Shown here: positions 47,721 through 56,682 of the stretch, piece after piece | Layout of the letters: each line of letters opens with the position of its first letter | How positions within the stretch are numbered: position 1 is the first letter of the stretch | Assembly: GCA_017302715.1 (NCBI GenBank) | Contig: JAFLCD010000002.1 | Coordinates: 131,882-195,881, forward strand | Direction: 5' to 3' | DNA length: 64,000 nucleotides | DNA from: Deltaproteobacteria bacterium | GTDB taxonomy: Bacteria; Bdellovibrionota; UBA2394 | Made by a program: the position numbers and the translations under genes | Notes under the pieces: generated by a model | What the model was told of the DNA's origin: nothing | What the model saw: only the letters and a program-made list of their open reading frames with translations | Databases searched by the model: none

Positions 47721-47986
47721 GACTCAAAATGTCGATTCTGTGAGTCTGGATTCATAGGGTTAGAACTAGATCCGGGATGAACAAGGGTTATAGGGGTTCA
47801 AAGGGGGGTCTAGTTCGAAAAGTACACAGGGGAGTTTAAGAGTGACTTGAGGGGGTAACTTTTAAACACCAAGCCACGAAGGGGTGGCAAAAAACAGGGT
47901 TCCAGTGGGAACCCAAAGGCATACTGCTCATTCCAAATTAAGGAAAAGGCCGAGATCCCGAGGGGAGATCTCGGCCTTGTTTTTTT
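47721..47986 (+). ncRNA. candidate structured RNA with six hairpins
   Basis: This segment has no open frame but six perfect or near-perfect stems in order: GACTCA/TGAGTC (47721/47741), GAACTAGA/TCTAGTTC (47763/47809, enclosing TGAAC/GTTCA), GTTTAAGAGT/ACTTTTAAAC (47834/47858, one G-U), GCCAC/GTGGC (47873/47884), GGGTTCC/GGAACCC (47897/47908), and a 12-bp terminator stem (47946/47967) followed by seven T. The strand is inferred from the T run and G-rich loops. I see no clear promoter. It matches no RNA family I know. Confidence 0.45.
47946..47986 (+). terminator. strong bidirectional terminator
   Basis: A perfect 12-bp stem (AAGGCCGAGATC / GATCTCGGCCTT) with a nine-base loop is followed on the plus strand by GTTTTTTT and on the minus strand by TTTTCC. 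On the minus strand it serves the M16 gene ending at 47991; on the plus strand it could end the candidate RNA. Confidence 0.85.
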
Positions 47987-47990
47987 GTGC

Positions 47991-49361
47991 CTAAGGTTTC
48001 TTAGATTTCTTCATCTGTTTCGCTGCTTTTCCTGAAGCGCCACCAGCTTTTGTTTTTTCTGCAGAATGACCAGAGATGTTCGAAGCTAAATCAATTTTTT
48101 CAGGGCCGACATAGGCCACAGTGAAATCTTTAAAATATTTTTTCGAGACTTCTATAATTTTTTCTGGAGTTACGGTGTTTAGACGATCGATAAAAGCATT
48201 CGAATCTTTCCAACCTGTTCCAATCATTTCGTAGAGAGAAAAAATTCTCGCTTGAGAAGATCCCGTTTCCCTTCCCAAATACCAAGACGAAGTAAATTTT
48301 CTCACTTGAAGCTCAATAGTTTTCTTGTCGATAGGTTGAGATTGGATTTTTCTGACTTCATCAAAAATCACGTGAACAGCTTCGGGCAATTGAGTCGACG
48401 TTACATACAAATAGCCCGAGTTCACGGCTGAATTTCCCATACTGCAATGAACGGAGTACGTGAGACCTCGCTTCGTTCTCACTTCCTCAAAAAGTCGGTT
48501 GTCTAAAATCTGACAAGCGAGAGCAAGCGCAGGATAGTCGGCATCTTTTAATGCTGGAGCTTTAAATCTCGCGATGAAATAAGTCGTGGGAGAATCAAAT
48601 TTTTTATAAATAATTTCTTTTGTCTCGTTTTTTGGTTGCTCAGAAATAATGCTGCCGCGTTCTCCCGAAGGCAGATCTCCAAAAAACTTTTGAATCATCG
48701 AGGTGGTTTCTTGAGCGTTTAAATCTCCCACCACAATGAAGAATACATTTTTTGAATTGAAAATTTTCGGAAGCGTGGCTTTTAAATCCTCGCGAGTAAT
48801 TTCCGGAACCGTGTTCAAATATCCCGACGTGCGTTTTGAATAGGGGTGGCTTTTATAAAATGCATCGCCACTCACAAGTTGCAAAATCGAATCAGGGTGA
48901 TCTTCTTCGTTTCTTAAATCAGAGAGCAATTGATTTCTCGAAAGCTCAATTTCCTCAGCCTTGAGATCGGGAGTGCGAATCATTTCGGAAATAATCGGAA
49001 GAAGTTTTGGCAAAAATCTTTTCAAGCACTTTAAAGAAACTTCAATATAATCATTTTTCGCTTCGATACTAAAAATCGCGCCACTCTCTGCAAAAATCTG
49101 ATCGATTTGTTCTTTCGAGTAAGTGGGGGTTCCAGAGTGCATAGTTTTTAAAAGCATTTCGATAACGCCGGCTTTGTTTTGTAAATTTACCGAGCCTTTA
49201 GTGGAAATCTGAAACGCCACAATTTCACCATCGTCTTTGGTTGAGCGTAAAATGCCGGGCATTCCGGCAGCAGTGAAAGTTTGCATATCTTTAAGGTCTA
49301 AGGCCTTTGTCATGGGTGAAGCTCCTAAGCTAAAAATAAAAATTAAAAAAAATTTCTTCAT
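47991..49361 (-). CDS. M16-family protein lacking the zinc site
   Basis: Protein of 456 residues with a signal peptide (about 1-20). The body follows the M16 peptidase fold, with the middle helix pattern AEEIELSRNQLLSDLRN and later VVGDLNAQETTSMIQKFFGDL. The HxxEH zinc motif is missing where it should occur after residue 60, so it is the non-catalytic partner. Its start overlaps the stop of the catalytic M16 gene by four bases, indicating a heterodimer as in mitochondrial processing peptidase. The C-terminus ends in a Lys/Ala-rich tail. Confidence 0.82.
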   Translation of the reverse strand: MKKFFLIFIFSLGASPMTKALDLKDMQTFTAAGMPGILRSTKDDGEIVAFQISTKGSVNLQNKAGVIEMLLKTMHSGTPTYSKEQIDQIFAESGAIFSIEAKNDYIEVSLKCLKRFLPKLLPIISEMIRTPDLKAEEIELSRNQLLSDLRNEEDHPDSILQLVSGDAFYKSHPYSKRTSGYLNTVPEITREDLKATLPKIFNSKNVFFIVVGDLNAQETTSMIQKFFGDLPSGERGSIISEQPKNETKEIIYKKFDSPTTYFIARFKAPALKDADYPALALACQILDNRLFEEVRTKRGLTYSVHCSMGNSAVNSGYLYVTSTQLPEAVHVIFDEVRKIQSQPIDKKTIELQVRKFTSSWYLGRETGSSQARIFSLYEMIGTGWKDSNAFIDRLNTVTPEKIIEVSKKYFKDFTVAYVGPEKIDLASNISGHSAEKTKAGGASGKAAKQMKKSKKP

Positions 49362-50833
49362 TTTTTTCCAGCGGCCTTTTCTTCTTTGATTGGCGCGGCG
49401 ACTGGTGCAGCGGGTTCATTAAATTTTAGCGAATTCGTTCCGGCAGGAACAAGCGCACCAATAATATAATTTTTGCTGAGATAGGTTGCGATGCTGCGAT
49501 CAATATCCGCCATCGTTATTTTTTTCATCGCTGGAATATAAGTCAGGTAATAATCTAAACTTCCTGTGCTCGTCCAAACATTCGCCAAACTCAACGCAAA
49601 TTTTTGACCGTTTTCACGATCAAAAGCAGAACTTACTTCGATGGAAGTTTTTGCCGTATTTAAATCGGCCTCCGAAAAGAATCCGCCTTTCAGCATTCTG
49701 TCTTTTAAGCTCATCAAGACTTCGTAAGATTTCTGAGCTTTTTCCGGGCTGGTCTCCAAATTGAAAATGAGTGGGCTAGTGTATCGCTGCGACCAAGAAA
49801 AGAAACTTGCATGCGACGCAATTCCTGAATGCACGAGTTCTTTTTGAATTGGCGAAGATTCTAAGCTCGTCATCATCGAAATCAAATCGAAGGCGATCGT
49901 ATCTTGATCTTGCTTTGTTAAGCTTGGGCCTTGATAAGCCAAAACCATATTCACAGTTTGCACAGGACCGTGTTCGATAAAGCTTAGAGTTTTTTCTACC
50001 GGAGTTTGTTCTGGGATTGGATATTTTTCAAATGGATTGTCAGAAGCTTTCCAATTTCCAAAATATTTTTGAATAGAGGCTTTTGTCTCAGGCTCACTAA
50101 AATCTCCGACAATAAAAAGCGCGGTATTGTTTGGCACATAATATCGATGCTGAATGTCGTGCATTTGATCTTGCGAAGCCGATAAAATAACAGGCCGAGA
50201 TCCGATTACATTTTTGCGGATGTAATGCTCTTTAAATAATCTTGAAAAAAGTCCGCGTTGAAAAAATACATCTGAAGGAGAAGCTTCGTATCTATCAAAT
50301 TCACCAATCACCACTTTACGTTCTTTTTCGAGTTCCTCTTGTAAAAATTTTGGTGTGATCAATGCATCGGCCATGAATTGCAAGCCTCGATCTAAATATT
50401 CAGATTGCAGTGTGAAAAAATATCGAACGGATTCTGTCGAAGTGTAAGCGTTCATATTCGGACCGAGCTCGATTCCCATTTCATCTAAAGTTCGTAAAAA
50501 TTCTGACTGCGCAGGGATTTTTTCATTCGCTTTAAAAAACATATGCTCATAGAGGTGAGCGAGTCCGTTGTTGCTCTCATCTTCAGCGAACGAGCCGTTT
50601 TTAACGGCAATCAAAACAGTGGCCATAGGGATGGCTTTTTTCTCGATGAAAAAAATCTCGAGTCCGTTAGAGAGCTTATAACTTGGTATAGATTGCATAG
50701 TCGTTCGTCCTATCTCTGAAGCTTGATTTTGTGTGGGCAATTCTGGCATGGCTTTTTGATGCGCGGATTGGCAGCTTGCCAAAAAACCCATCAAACAGAG
50801 CGTTGAAATTCGATGAGGAAATGAAAAGAACAT
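49358..50833 (-). CDS. M16 zinc metalloprotease, lipoprotein
   Basis: Protein of about 491 residues from the ATG at 50833, which gives a lipoprotein signal ending in LASC (Cys21). The zinc motif HLYEH (near 95) and the downstream Glu in ERKVVIGEFDRYE are present, so it is catalytic. A Pro/Ala/Lys-rich tail ends the protein. It and the following non-catalytic M16 protein probably form a periplasmic peptidase. The start codon overlaps the start of the divergent HAD gene within one CATG. Confidence 0.88.
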   Translation of the reverse strand: MFFSFPHRISTLCLMGFLASCQSAHQKAMPELPTQNQASEIGRTTMQSIPSYKLSNGLEIFFIEKKAIPMATVLIAVKNGSFAEDESNNGLAHLYEHMFFKANEKIPAQSEFLRTLDEMGIELGPNMNAYTSTESVRYFFTLQSEYLDRGLQFMADALITPKFLQEELEKERKVVIGEFDRYEASPSDVFFQRGLFSRLFKEHYIRKNVIGSRPVILSASQDQMHDIQHRYYVPNNTALFIVGDFSEPETKASIQKYFGNWKASDNPFEKYPIPEQTPVEKTLSFIEHGPVQTVNMVLAYQGPSLTKQDQDTIAFDLISMMTSLESSPIQKELVHSGIASHASFFSWSQRYTSPLIFNLETSPEKAQKSYEVLMSLKDRMLKGGFFSEADLNTAKTSIEVSSAFDRENGQKFALSLANVWTSTGSLDYYLTYIPAMKKITMADIDRSIATYLSKNYIIGALVPAGTNSLKFNEPAAPVAAPIKEEKAAGKK

Positions 50834-51617
50834 GAACGAAGTCTTTGGAAAAAAAACAGTCACGTCAAGCGAATTCCCGGTTATCCTTTTTGATGCCGGA
50901 GGCACTCTGCTGCACACCAATCCTTCGTTTGAAAAATTTTCGTGCGCTCAAGTTTATCTCGCTGGACATCACTTTTCGGAAGAAGAATTTCAATTGGCAA
51001 TCACCAAAGGAGTTCGCCGCGTAAATGATTTGGCTGAAGAAGATCTTCAATTTCAATTTAGAACAAAAGTTTGGCTCGAATTCTTTTTAGAAAATCTAAA
51101 ATTGGATGAAAATTCTCGAAAAGATTTAGCGCGAAAAATTTTAGAAAATTTTGCACTCACTTCTAAAATGGTGATCGCAGAATCCACGGTGGATCTCTGC
51201 GAAAATTTAAAAGATCGAGGTTACCGCTTAGCGATTGTTTCAAATTCTGAAACAGCGATTACAGAAATTTTACGGGCTCAAGGAGTGCTTCAACTTTTTG
51301 ATGCTGTGATTACTTCTCAAGATGTTGGATTTTCAAAACCCCATCCGCAAATTTTTACGGCGGCTTTAGAAGATATGGATGTCTCAGCTCATCAAGCCGT
51401 GGTCGTTGGCGACTCTTATTCGAATGATATTTTAGGAGCGAGGCGCGCGCAGATTCATTCTGTTTTGTATGACCCCGAACTTCGTGAGCTTAAAGCGCTT
51501 TCGCCTGAAGATCTTTCGGCCAAAGTTGTTTCGATTGAATCACTTCGCCACAATCGCAGACTTCAAGATGTAAAAGTCATTCTTCGACTCGAAGAGCTCT
51601 CGGAATTTTTTCTATGA
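50832..51617 (+). CDS. HAD-superfamily hydrolase
   Basis: Protein of 261 residues. Motif I is VILFDAGGTLL, with Ala-Gly replacing the second Asp position region as in some subfamilies; motif II is AIVSNSETA; motif III/IV is SKPHPQIFTAAL and VVVGDSYSNDILGA. An all-helical type I cap is predicted at about 30-100. The substrate is unknown. The ATG is opposite the M16 gene start. It overlaps trmJ by four bases. Confidence 0.82.
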   Translation: MNEVFGKKTVTSSEFPVILFDAGGTLLHTNPSFEKFSCAQVYLAGHHFSEEEFQLAITKGVRRVNDLAEEDLQFQFRTKVWLEFFLENLKLDENSRKDLARKILENFALTSKMVIAESTVDLCENLKDRGYRLAIVSNSETAITEILRAQGVLQLFDAVITSQDVGFSKPHPQIFTAALEDMDVSAHQAVVVGDSYSNDILGARRAQIHSVLYDPELRELKALSPEDLSAKVVSIESLRHNRRLQDVKVILRLEELSEFFL

Positions 51618-52387
51618 AAATTTCTGTCATTCTCGTTTCGCCTAAGGGCGCTTCCAATGTTGGCGGAGTCGCGCGATCGATGGGAAATTTTGGTCTGAGC
51701 GAACTTCGCATCGTGAAACCTCGCTGTAATTTGAGCGGACTTGCTGCGATGAGAATGAGCATGGCTTCTTATCCGATTGTACAGAACGCAAAAATTTTTA
51801 AAACTTTCGAAGAAGCTCAAGCCGATATGACTTATTCGATTGCCCTCTCGGGACGACTTAAAGATCGCGAAATTCCAGTCGGAAGACCTCAGGATGATCT
51901 TTTTTCTTTCGCACAAAAATTTCAGAAAGATTTTCATTCCAAAGATAAAATCGCTCTGGTTTTTGGAAGAGAGGAGTCAGGCCTAAGACTCGCTGAGCTC
52001 AATCGCTGCGATAAACAAATTTATATTCCGACCGTCGAAGATCTTCCCTCTATTAATTTAAGTTCGGCCGTTGCGATCACATTATCTGCGCTTCACTTTC
52101 ACCTTCCTAAAAAAATGGCGAAGACCGTGCCACTCAAAAAAACAAATACAAAGCTGCTTCGTCCGCCCAAAGATAAAGAAGAGTTTTTTTTCAAACGTAT
52201 GTACGAGCTTCTCGATTTGGTGAAATTTTTGAATCCTCAAAATCCTCAGCATTTATTAGAGGACTTACGAAATATTTATCATCGTGCACTTTGCAGCGAT
52301 CGCGATTTAAGAATTCTATTTGGAATCCTTAAATGCATCGAATTCAACGTCCAAAAGCCCTCTAAAAAAATCTTAAAACGGGTGTAA
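51614..52387 (+). CDS. trmJ: TrmJ-type tRNA 2'-O-methyltransferase (SPOUT)
   Basis: Protein of 257 residues. The SPOUT motifs are SPKGASNVGGVARSMGNFG (near 9-27), IALVFGREESGL (near 115) and IPTVEDLPSINLSSAV (near 140), with a C-terminal helical extension as in TrmJ. TrmJ methylates the ribose of tRNA position 32. It is translationally coupled to the HAD hydrolase. Another SpoU-family target cannot be excluded. Confidence 0.85.
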   Translation: MKISVILVSPKGASNVGGVARSMGNFGLSELRIVKPRCNLSGLAAMRMSMASYPIVQNAKIFKTFEEAQADMTYSIALSGRLKDREIPVGRPQDDLFSFAQKFQKDFHSKDKIALVFGREESGLRLAELNRCDKQIYIPTVEDLPSINLSSAVAITLSALHFHLPKKMAKTVPLKKTNTKLLRPPKDKEEFFFKRMYELLDLVKFLNPQNPQHLLEDLRNIYHRALCSDRDLRILFGILKCIEFNVQKPSKKILKRV

Positions 52388-52399
52388 AAAAAAGTTGCT

Positions 52400-52423
52400 A
52401 AGCCTTTCACAGCTCTAAGGCTT
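52400..52423 (+). terminator. weak hairpin after trmJ
   Basis: AAGCCTT and AAGGCTT pair across a ten-base loop, 13 bases after the trmJ stop. Only a short T run follows at some distance, so it is a poor intrinsic terminator. A promoter-like pair (TTGTGC at 52463, TACCAT 17 bases later) follows for the next gene. Confidence 0.3.
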
Positions 52424-52544
52424 CGTGTCAGATTTTGTCGCCTCACCCCATTTCCACCCCCGTTGTGCAGTGAGTTAGCGCGCGATACCATGAACTGTAC
52501 CTGTGTTTTAGTGTGTTTCTGGTTCTGTTACTCGGGGGAAATTT

Positions 52545-53126
52545 ATGTTGATCAATAACTACCTCAAGAGTCTTGTCGTCTCTGGTTTCGCAGTTGTTGC
52601 TGCTTCTTCTCAAGTTTTTGCCTCCACCGTTTTGTCGGAATCCGTTCAAACCACCACTCAAAAATCAGTGTGGGTAGGAAGAGTCAAAGTCACTAACTTG
52701 GCCGTTGTCGCTGGCCTCACTTCAAAAGCTATGCCGACTACCGAAGTCTACGCAGAAATTCTCGAAGTCTTTAAAGGTCTCGGCGAAATCAATCAAAAAA
52801 TCATGACCAGAATTCCCGGTGGAGTGGTGGGCTCAAAAGCGCGAGTCGTTGTGGGCGCACCTGCTTTCAAAATAAATGAAGAATATATTTTATTTTTAAA
52901 TTCAAATCCTGAAATCGTCGCTGAAGACGGCAGTGTAAAAGATGTGATGATGGATCTTGTCGATTGGAGTGCTTATCACGTCATCAAACGCGACGATGAT
53001 TCTAAAGTTGTGATTCGTGGTGGAGAAACCACCTTATTAAAATCCGTCGGAAATTATCAGGTGCTTGGTCATCCAACCGCCTCGACGTACGACGAATTTG
53101 TCAGTGATATTTTTAGAGCTCAGTAA
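52545..53126 (+). CDS. exported protein next to a matrixin protease
   Basis: Protein of 193 residues with a signal peptide ending in VFAS. The mature part looks beta-rich with a central EEYILFLN segment and a C-terminal Val/Ile/Asp pattern. No family is recognised. It lies 27 bases before the matrixin gene, so it may be its inhibitor, chaperone or substrate; this is inference from position only. GGGGG precedes the ATG. Confidence 0.6.
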   Translation: MLINNYLKSLVVSGFAVVAASSQVFASTVLSESVQTTTQKSVWVGRVKVTNLAVVAGLTSKAMPTTEVYAEILEVFKGLGEINQKIMTRIPGGVVGSKARVVVGAPAFKINEEYILFLNSNPEIVAEDGSVKDVMMDLVDWSAYHVIKRDDDSKVVIRGGETTLLKSVGNYQVLGHPTASTYDEFVSDIFRAQ

Positions 53127-53153
53127 ACGGCGGCACTTGTAGGGAGTGCATGT

Positions 53154-54311
53154 ATGCGGGAGGGGTCTTTGAGGAAGGTCGAACATCATCTGAAGTTAAG
53201 TGGATTGTGGATGGTGTCGGCCTTCCTCGTTTTTTCTTGCAGCTTTTCCGCTGAAGCTTTCACTTTGATTTCAAACGGTGGAAAACCGGCTTACTGGCCT
53301 GGCGGAAATATCACTTATCATTTTAATTCTCACTCTTCGGGACAATTCGCGGGCGGTCATGACGCCTCTGGAACATCCACCGATGAATTCGCTCCGATTC
53401 GCGCGGCCTTTCAGACTTGGCAAGATTTATCGGGATTAAATCTAAACTTCACTGAAGCAGCCATGAGTGGTGTCGCAGCAAGCTCAGGCGATTATCAAAA
53501 TACAATTTCGTGGGTGACCACAGGTTGGAGCTCGCAATCTTATCGTCCACCGAGCAATGCGCTCGCTGTCACTTTACTTTCATTCAACACAGCATCAGGT
53601 GCCATTATCGATGCCGATATTTATTTCAACGCGCAGAATTTTTCTTGGAGTGTTGTCGATACGGGTGGCGAGAGCGGATACATCGATGTTCAAAATATTG
53701 CGACTCATGAAATTGGTCACTTGATCGGACTTGATCACTCTTCAGAAGATATGGGTGAGACCGACTTAGGATTAAAAGCGGCGACAATGTTTTACGCCGC
53801 TGGATATGGCGAAACTTCTCGTCGTACTCCTCATGCCGACGATATCGACGCAGTTCAAGCACTCTACGGAGTTTCTCCAGCGTCTGCGCCTACGATTACT
53901 TCAGTTAATTACGTAGGAATGACCGGCCAAACGATAATTTATCAAGTGAATGGCACCAATTTTAACGATCGAACGGCTTTTATTTTAACAAAAAATAATC
54001 CTGCTATTTCGGATGCAGTAGCTCGTTACAAAACGATTAATTCTTCAACCAATGCGACGGTAAAATTTGATTTAACTTATTTAACAGATGGCGGAGCCGC
54101 TGTGCTTGCTTTCAATACACCTTCTCAAATTGCAAATTACTCTGTGGAGCTTACCGGAACGGGCTTAGGAGCCACATCAGCTGGCGGCGGTGGTGGATGT
54201 GTGATGAGTGCTGAGAGCAGTTTTAGCCCTTCATTTTTTGTTTTATTTCTCGCCCTTTCTGTTTCTATTTTGATTTTGCGCTCGCGAAAACTTCGCTCAC
54301 CGAGCCACTAA
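53154..54311 (+). CDS. matrixin-like zinc metalloprotease with C-terminal sorting signal
   Basis: Protein of 385 residues. A signal peptide ends near AEAF. The zinc motif HEIGHLIGLDHS (His185, Glu186, His189, His195) and the following Met region ATMFYAAGYG define the metzincin M10A/matrixin type. The C-terminus has a Gly run with Cys (GGGGGCVMS), a hydrophobic segment and a basic RSRK tail, the three-part layout of CTERM sorting signals removed by rhombosortase-type enzymes. It is probably a secreted or surface-anchored protease. Confidence 0.85.
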   Translation: MREGSLRKVEHHLKLSGLWMVSAFLVFSCSFSAEAFTLISNGGKPAYWPGGNITYHFNSHSSGQFAGGHDASGTSTDEFAPIRAAFQTWQDLSGLNLNFTEAAMSGVAASSGDYQNTISWVTTGWSSQSYRPPSNALAVTLLSFNTASGAIIDADIYFNAQNFSWSVVDTGGESGYIDVQNIATHEIGHLIGLDHSSEDMGETDLGLKAATMFYAAGYGETSRRTPHADDIDAVQALYGVSPASAPTITSVNYVGMTGQTIIYQVNGTNFNDRTAFILTKNNPAISDAVARYKTINSSTNATVKFDLTYLTDGGAAVLAFNTPSQIANYSVELTGTGLGATSAGGGGGCVMSAESSFSPSFFVLFLALSVSILILRSRKLRSPSH

Positions 54312-54351
54312 GCCTTGCCTTTTCAAACTTAGCCTCGGTAATCTGAATTTA

Positions 54352-54885
54352 ATGTTTAGTACGTCTCGCTTTAAAGAAGAAGTGGCTGAGCGGCTTTCGC
54401 ATTTAGAAATCCAAGTCGCTGAAATTAAAAAAACAGAATCCGAACTTAAATTACAAAATGCAAAATTAAGTTTAATCGTGCGAAATCTTGCGCGAAAATT
54501 AGTCACTCGATTGCCCATCTCTTTAGAGTCTTTAGAAAAAGGCCTTCACTACGATCTTATTTTTTCGGAAGAAGTCGAAACCTGGAAGCGCGCCACTCGG
54601 GACGGAATTATTTTGGATCTTCGTCCGCAACCTGAGTACGTCAAAAATGGAATTTCTGGAGCGATGAATATTCCGCTCGATCAACTCGCACTTCGTTCAG
54701 AATCTTTGCTAAAAGATCAGGCGATTTTGTTGGTCTGCGAAAATGGAATCAAATCCGTTTCGGCCAGCGAAATTTTAGCCTCGAAGGGCTTTATGTTTAT
54801 TTACGTTTTGAAAGGTGGAATGTCGATGCATTCACCTAAGCCCACGTTTGAAGCTCCATCTTCAGCCCGCGATATTATTGTTTAA
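54352..54885 (+). CDS. coiled-coil rhodanese domain protein
   Basis: Protein of 177 residues. The first 45 residues form a coiled coil; residues 80-165 form a rhodanese domain with the active Cys129 in LLVCENGIKSVSA and the CDC25-like segments ILDLRPQPEYVKNG and LKGGMS. It may transfer sulfur or bind persulfide. The gene overlaps ilvC tail-to-tail by 24 bases. Confidence 0.8.
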   Translation: MFSTSRFKEEVAERLSHLEIQVAEIKKTESELKLQNAKLSLIVRNLARKLVTRLPISLESLEKGLHYDLIFSEEVETWKRATRDGIILDLRPQPEYVKNGISGAMNIPLDQLALRSESLLKDQAILLVCENGIKSVSASEILASKGFMFIYVLKGGMSMHSPKPTFEAPSSARDIIV

Positions 54886-55860
54886 TTGATCTCTCATTTT
54901 TTTCCCCATCACTTCAAGTGGATGCTCGCTCTGTTTTTTGGCGAGAGCTAAATAATTTTCGCTGCGATTATTTTTTAAAAATTCTTTGGCAAATTCGCCA
55001 GATTGAATTTCTTTGAGAATCTCTTGCATCTTTTTCTTCACCGAATCATCGATCACTCGATCACCGCGTGTGATGTCTCCAAATCTTGCCGTCGGAGAAA
55101 TTTTTTCGCGCATTCCGGTGATGCCGCGATTCCAAAGTAGATCGACAATCAACTTAAGTTCGAACAACGATTCAAAATACGCAGCTTCTGGATGATAGCC
55201 GGCCTCAACCATGACTTCGTAAGTTTTGCGAAGCAAACTCGAAACGCCTCCGCACAGTAAAACTTGTTCCGCAAATAAATCGCAGTCTGTTTCGTCTTTG
55301 AAGTCCGCCCAAATCAACGCGCGAGAATTGCAACCAATCGCGATGGCGTATTCTTCTGCCCATTTTTTTTCGGCCTTGTCATCAGCATTGGCGTCGGCGC
55401 TTACTCCTTGAATCGCCAAAATCGCGGGCAGTGCATTTTTTGTTCCGTAAAATTCTTGAAGTCCGCTGGCCGCACCCTTAGGCGCCACTAAAAAATGTCG
55501 CGGTCCATTTTCTAAAACGGGAATGAGTTTGAAATGCGTATTAAATCCATGCGCAAAAACGAGTCGCTTCACCGGTCGATTCTTTAAAAATTCTTCATAG
55601 ATCTGAGCCTGATCTTGATCGGGTAAATTCATGGCAATCGAGTCGGCCTGCGCGGCCACTTCTTCGATCGAAAGCACCGAAAATCCATCCGCGATGGCTC
55701 GCTTTTTCGATGCTCCGTCCCTCAATCCCAGCAAAAACTCCACACCCGAGCGCTTTAAGTTTTGGGCCTCAGCACTGCCCTGAGCCCCGTATCCAAGTAG
55801 CCCTAAACGGGTTTTTTTCAGTCTTTCAAACTTTGGAAGGGTGGCTTTTTGCGAATCCAT
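54862..55860 (-). CDS. ilvC: ketol-acid reductoisomerase
   Basis: Protein of 332 residues, class I length. The NADPH loop LLGYGAQGSAEAQNL, FAHGFNTHF and the metal-binding segment DLFAEQVLLCGG followed by ELKLIVDLLWNRGI are well conserved. The block after VAPKG, normally GPGHTVR-like, reads AASGLQ instead, an unusual loop. It would convert acetolactate to dihydroxyisovalerate in branched-chain amino acid synthesis. No ilvB/N or ilvD gene is adjacent. Confidence 0.88.
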   Translation of the reverse strand: MDSQKATLPKFERLKKTRLGLLGYGAQGSAEAQNLKRSGVEFLLGLRDGASKKRAIADGFSVLSIEEVAAQADSIAMNLPDQDQAQIYEEFLKNRPVKRLVFAHGFNTHFKLIPVLENGPRHFLVAPKGAASGLQEFYGTKNALPAILAIQGVSADANADDKAEKKWAEEYAIAIGCNSRALIWADFKDETDCDLFAEQVLLCGGVSSLLRKTYEVMVEAGYHPEAAYFESLFELKLIVDLLWNRGITGMREKISPTARFGDITRGDRVIDDSVKKKMQEILKEIQSGEFAKEFLKNNRSENYLALAKKQSEHPLEVMGKKMRDQLNNNIAG

Positions 55861-55917
55861 AAATAAAATTCCCTTTGCTGGCTTTTTGAGAGTATAGAAG
55901 TGGCAATCTTTTTTACT

Positions 55918-56628
55918 ATGAATAACGAAAAAACATCTAAAGAAAAGCGCGTGACAGAGTCTTTAACTCTGCAGTTTGCCGATTTACCTTTTGAGGGAGT
56001 CGATATTCGAACCAATGTTCGTTTCTCAGAGCTGAATTCAGCGCCTATAGCTGGTGGCGATTCTGAGGAACTTGCACAGTCTTTTTCGTCCCCGATTTTG
56101 GTAGAGGCCACGGTGATTCCCGTAGCGGCCAAGGTCGATTTGCGCGGCGAATTTACGACTCTTTATACAGGCGTTTGCGATCGCTGTACCTGCGAAGTAA
56201 ATCAAGATGTGAAGGGTTCACTCACTACTTTTTTAATGCCTCAACGCCAGTTTTCTGAACACGATAAGCCCGGTGGAAAAGTAATTCATTCCCCAACTCG
56301 CGACACCAAGCCTTCTCGCCACCATTCAAAGTCTAAAGCCCCTGTTTTGGCAGATGCCGAAGGGGAGCATGAAGACCTCAATTTCGGAGCTTTTGATGGC
56401 CAGGTTGTGGATTTACGCCCTTTGATTCGCGAGCTTCTGATTTTGCAATTGCCGATGCGAACGCTTTGCTCGGATTCATGCAAAGGGCTTTGTATGAAAT
56501 GTGGAGAAAATTTAAACGATTCAAAATGCAGCTGTGCTCAAGGCCCAACCTTGATTTTTCAAGACACTACCGAATCTGTTCCTTCGCCTTTAGCAACCGC
56601 TCTTCAGGAAAAATTAAAGTCGCATTAA
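55918..56628 (+). CDS. yceD: YceD/DUF177 protein
   Basis: Protein of about 236 residues. The motif VCDRCTCEV and the C-terminal zinc-like block DSCKGLCMKCGENLN are the signature of YceD (DUF177), almost always encoded before rpmF and linked to 23S rRNA and 50S assembly. A His/Lys/Glu-rich insert (about 120-150) is longer than in E. coli. The start at 55918 is chosen over GTG 55900 for family length. The next gene is rpmF, as expected. Confidence 0.85.
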   Translation: MNNEKTSKEKRVTESLTLQFADLPFEGVDIRTNVRFSELNSAPIAGGDSEELAQSFSSPILVEATVIPVAAKVDLRGEFTTLYTGVCDRCTCEVNQDVKGSLTTFLMPQRQFSEHDKPGGKVIHSPTRDTKPSRHHSKSKAPVLADAEGEHEDLNFGAFDGQVVDLRPLIRELLILQLPMRTLCSDSCKGLCMKCGENLNDSKCSCAQGPTLIFQDTTESVPSPLATALQEKLKSH

Positions 56629-56643
56629 TTCAGTAAAAGACTT

Positions 56644-56673
56644 TTGACATTACCACTCTCAAAAGCCTAAGAA
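56644..56673 (+). promoter_or_regulatory. putative sigma-70 promoter of rpmF
   Basis: TTGACA (56644-56649), an 18-base spacer and TAAGAA (56668-56673), nine bases before the rpmF ATG. The geometry is identical to that before rpsT. The gap between -10 and ATG contains GAGGGG, so the site may act both as leader and ribosome-binding region. Confidence 0.45.
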
Positions 56674-56682
56674 TGAGGGGTT

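Noticed and set aside
47721-47986. c-di-GMP (GEMM) riboswitch or merRNA-like RNA
   Set aside because: The conserved GEMM core segments and the tetraloop-receptor pair are not visible; the hairpin order does not match any riboswitch I know.
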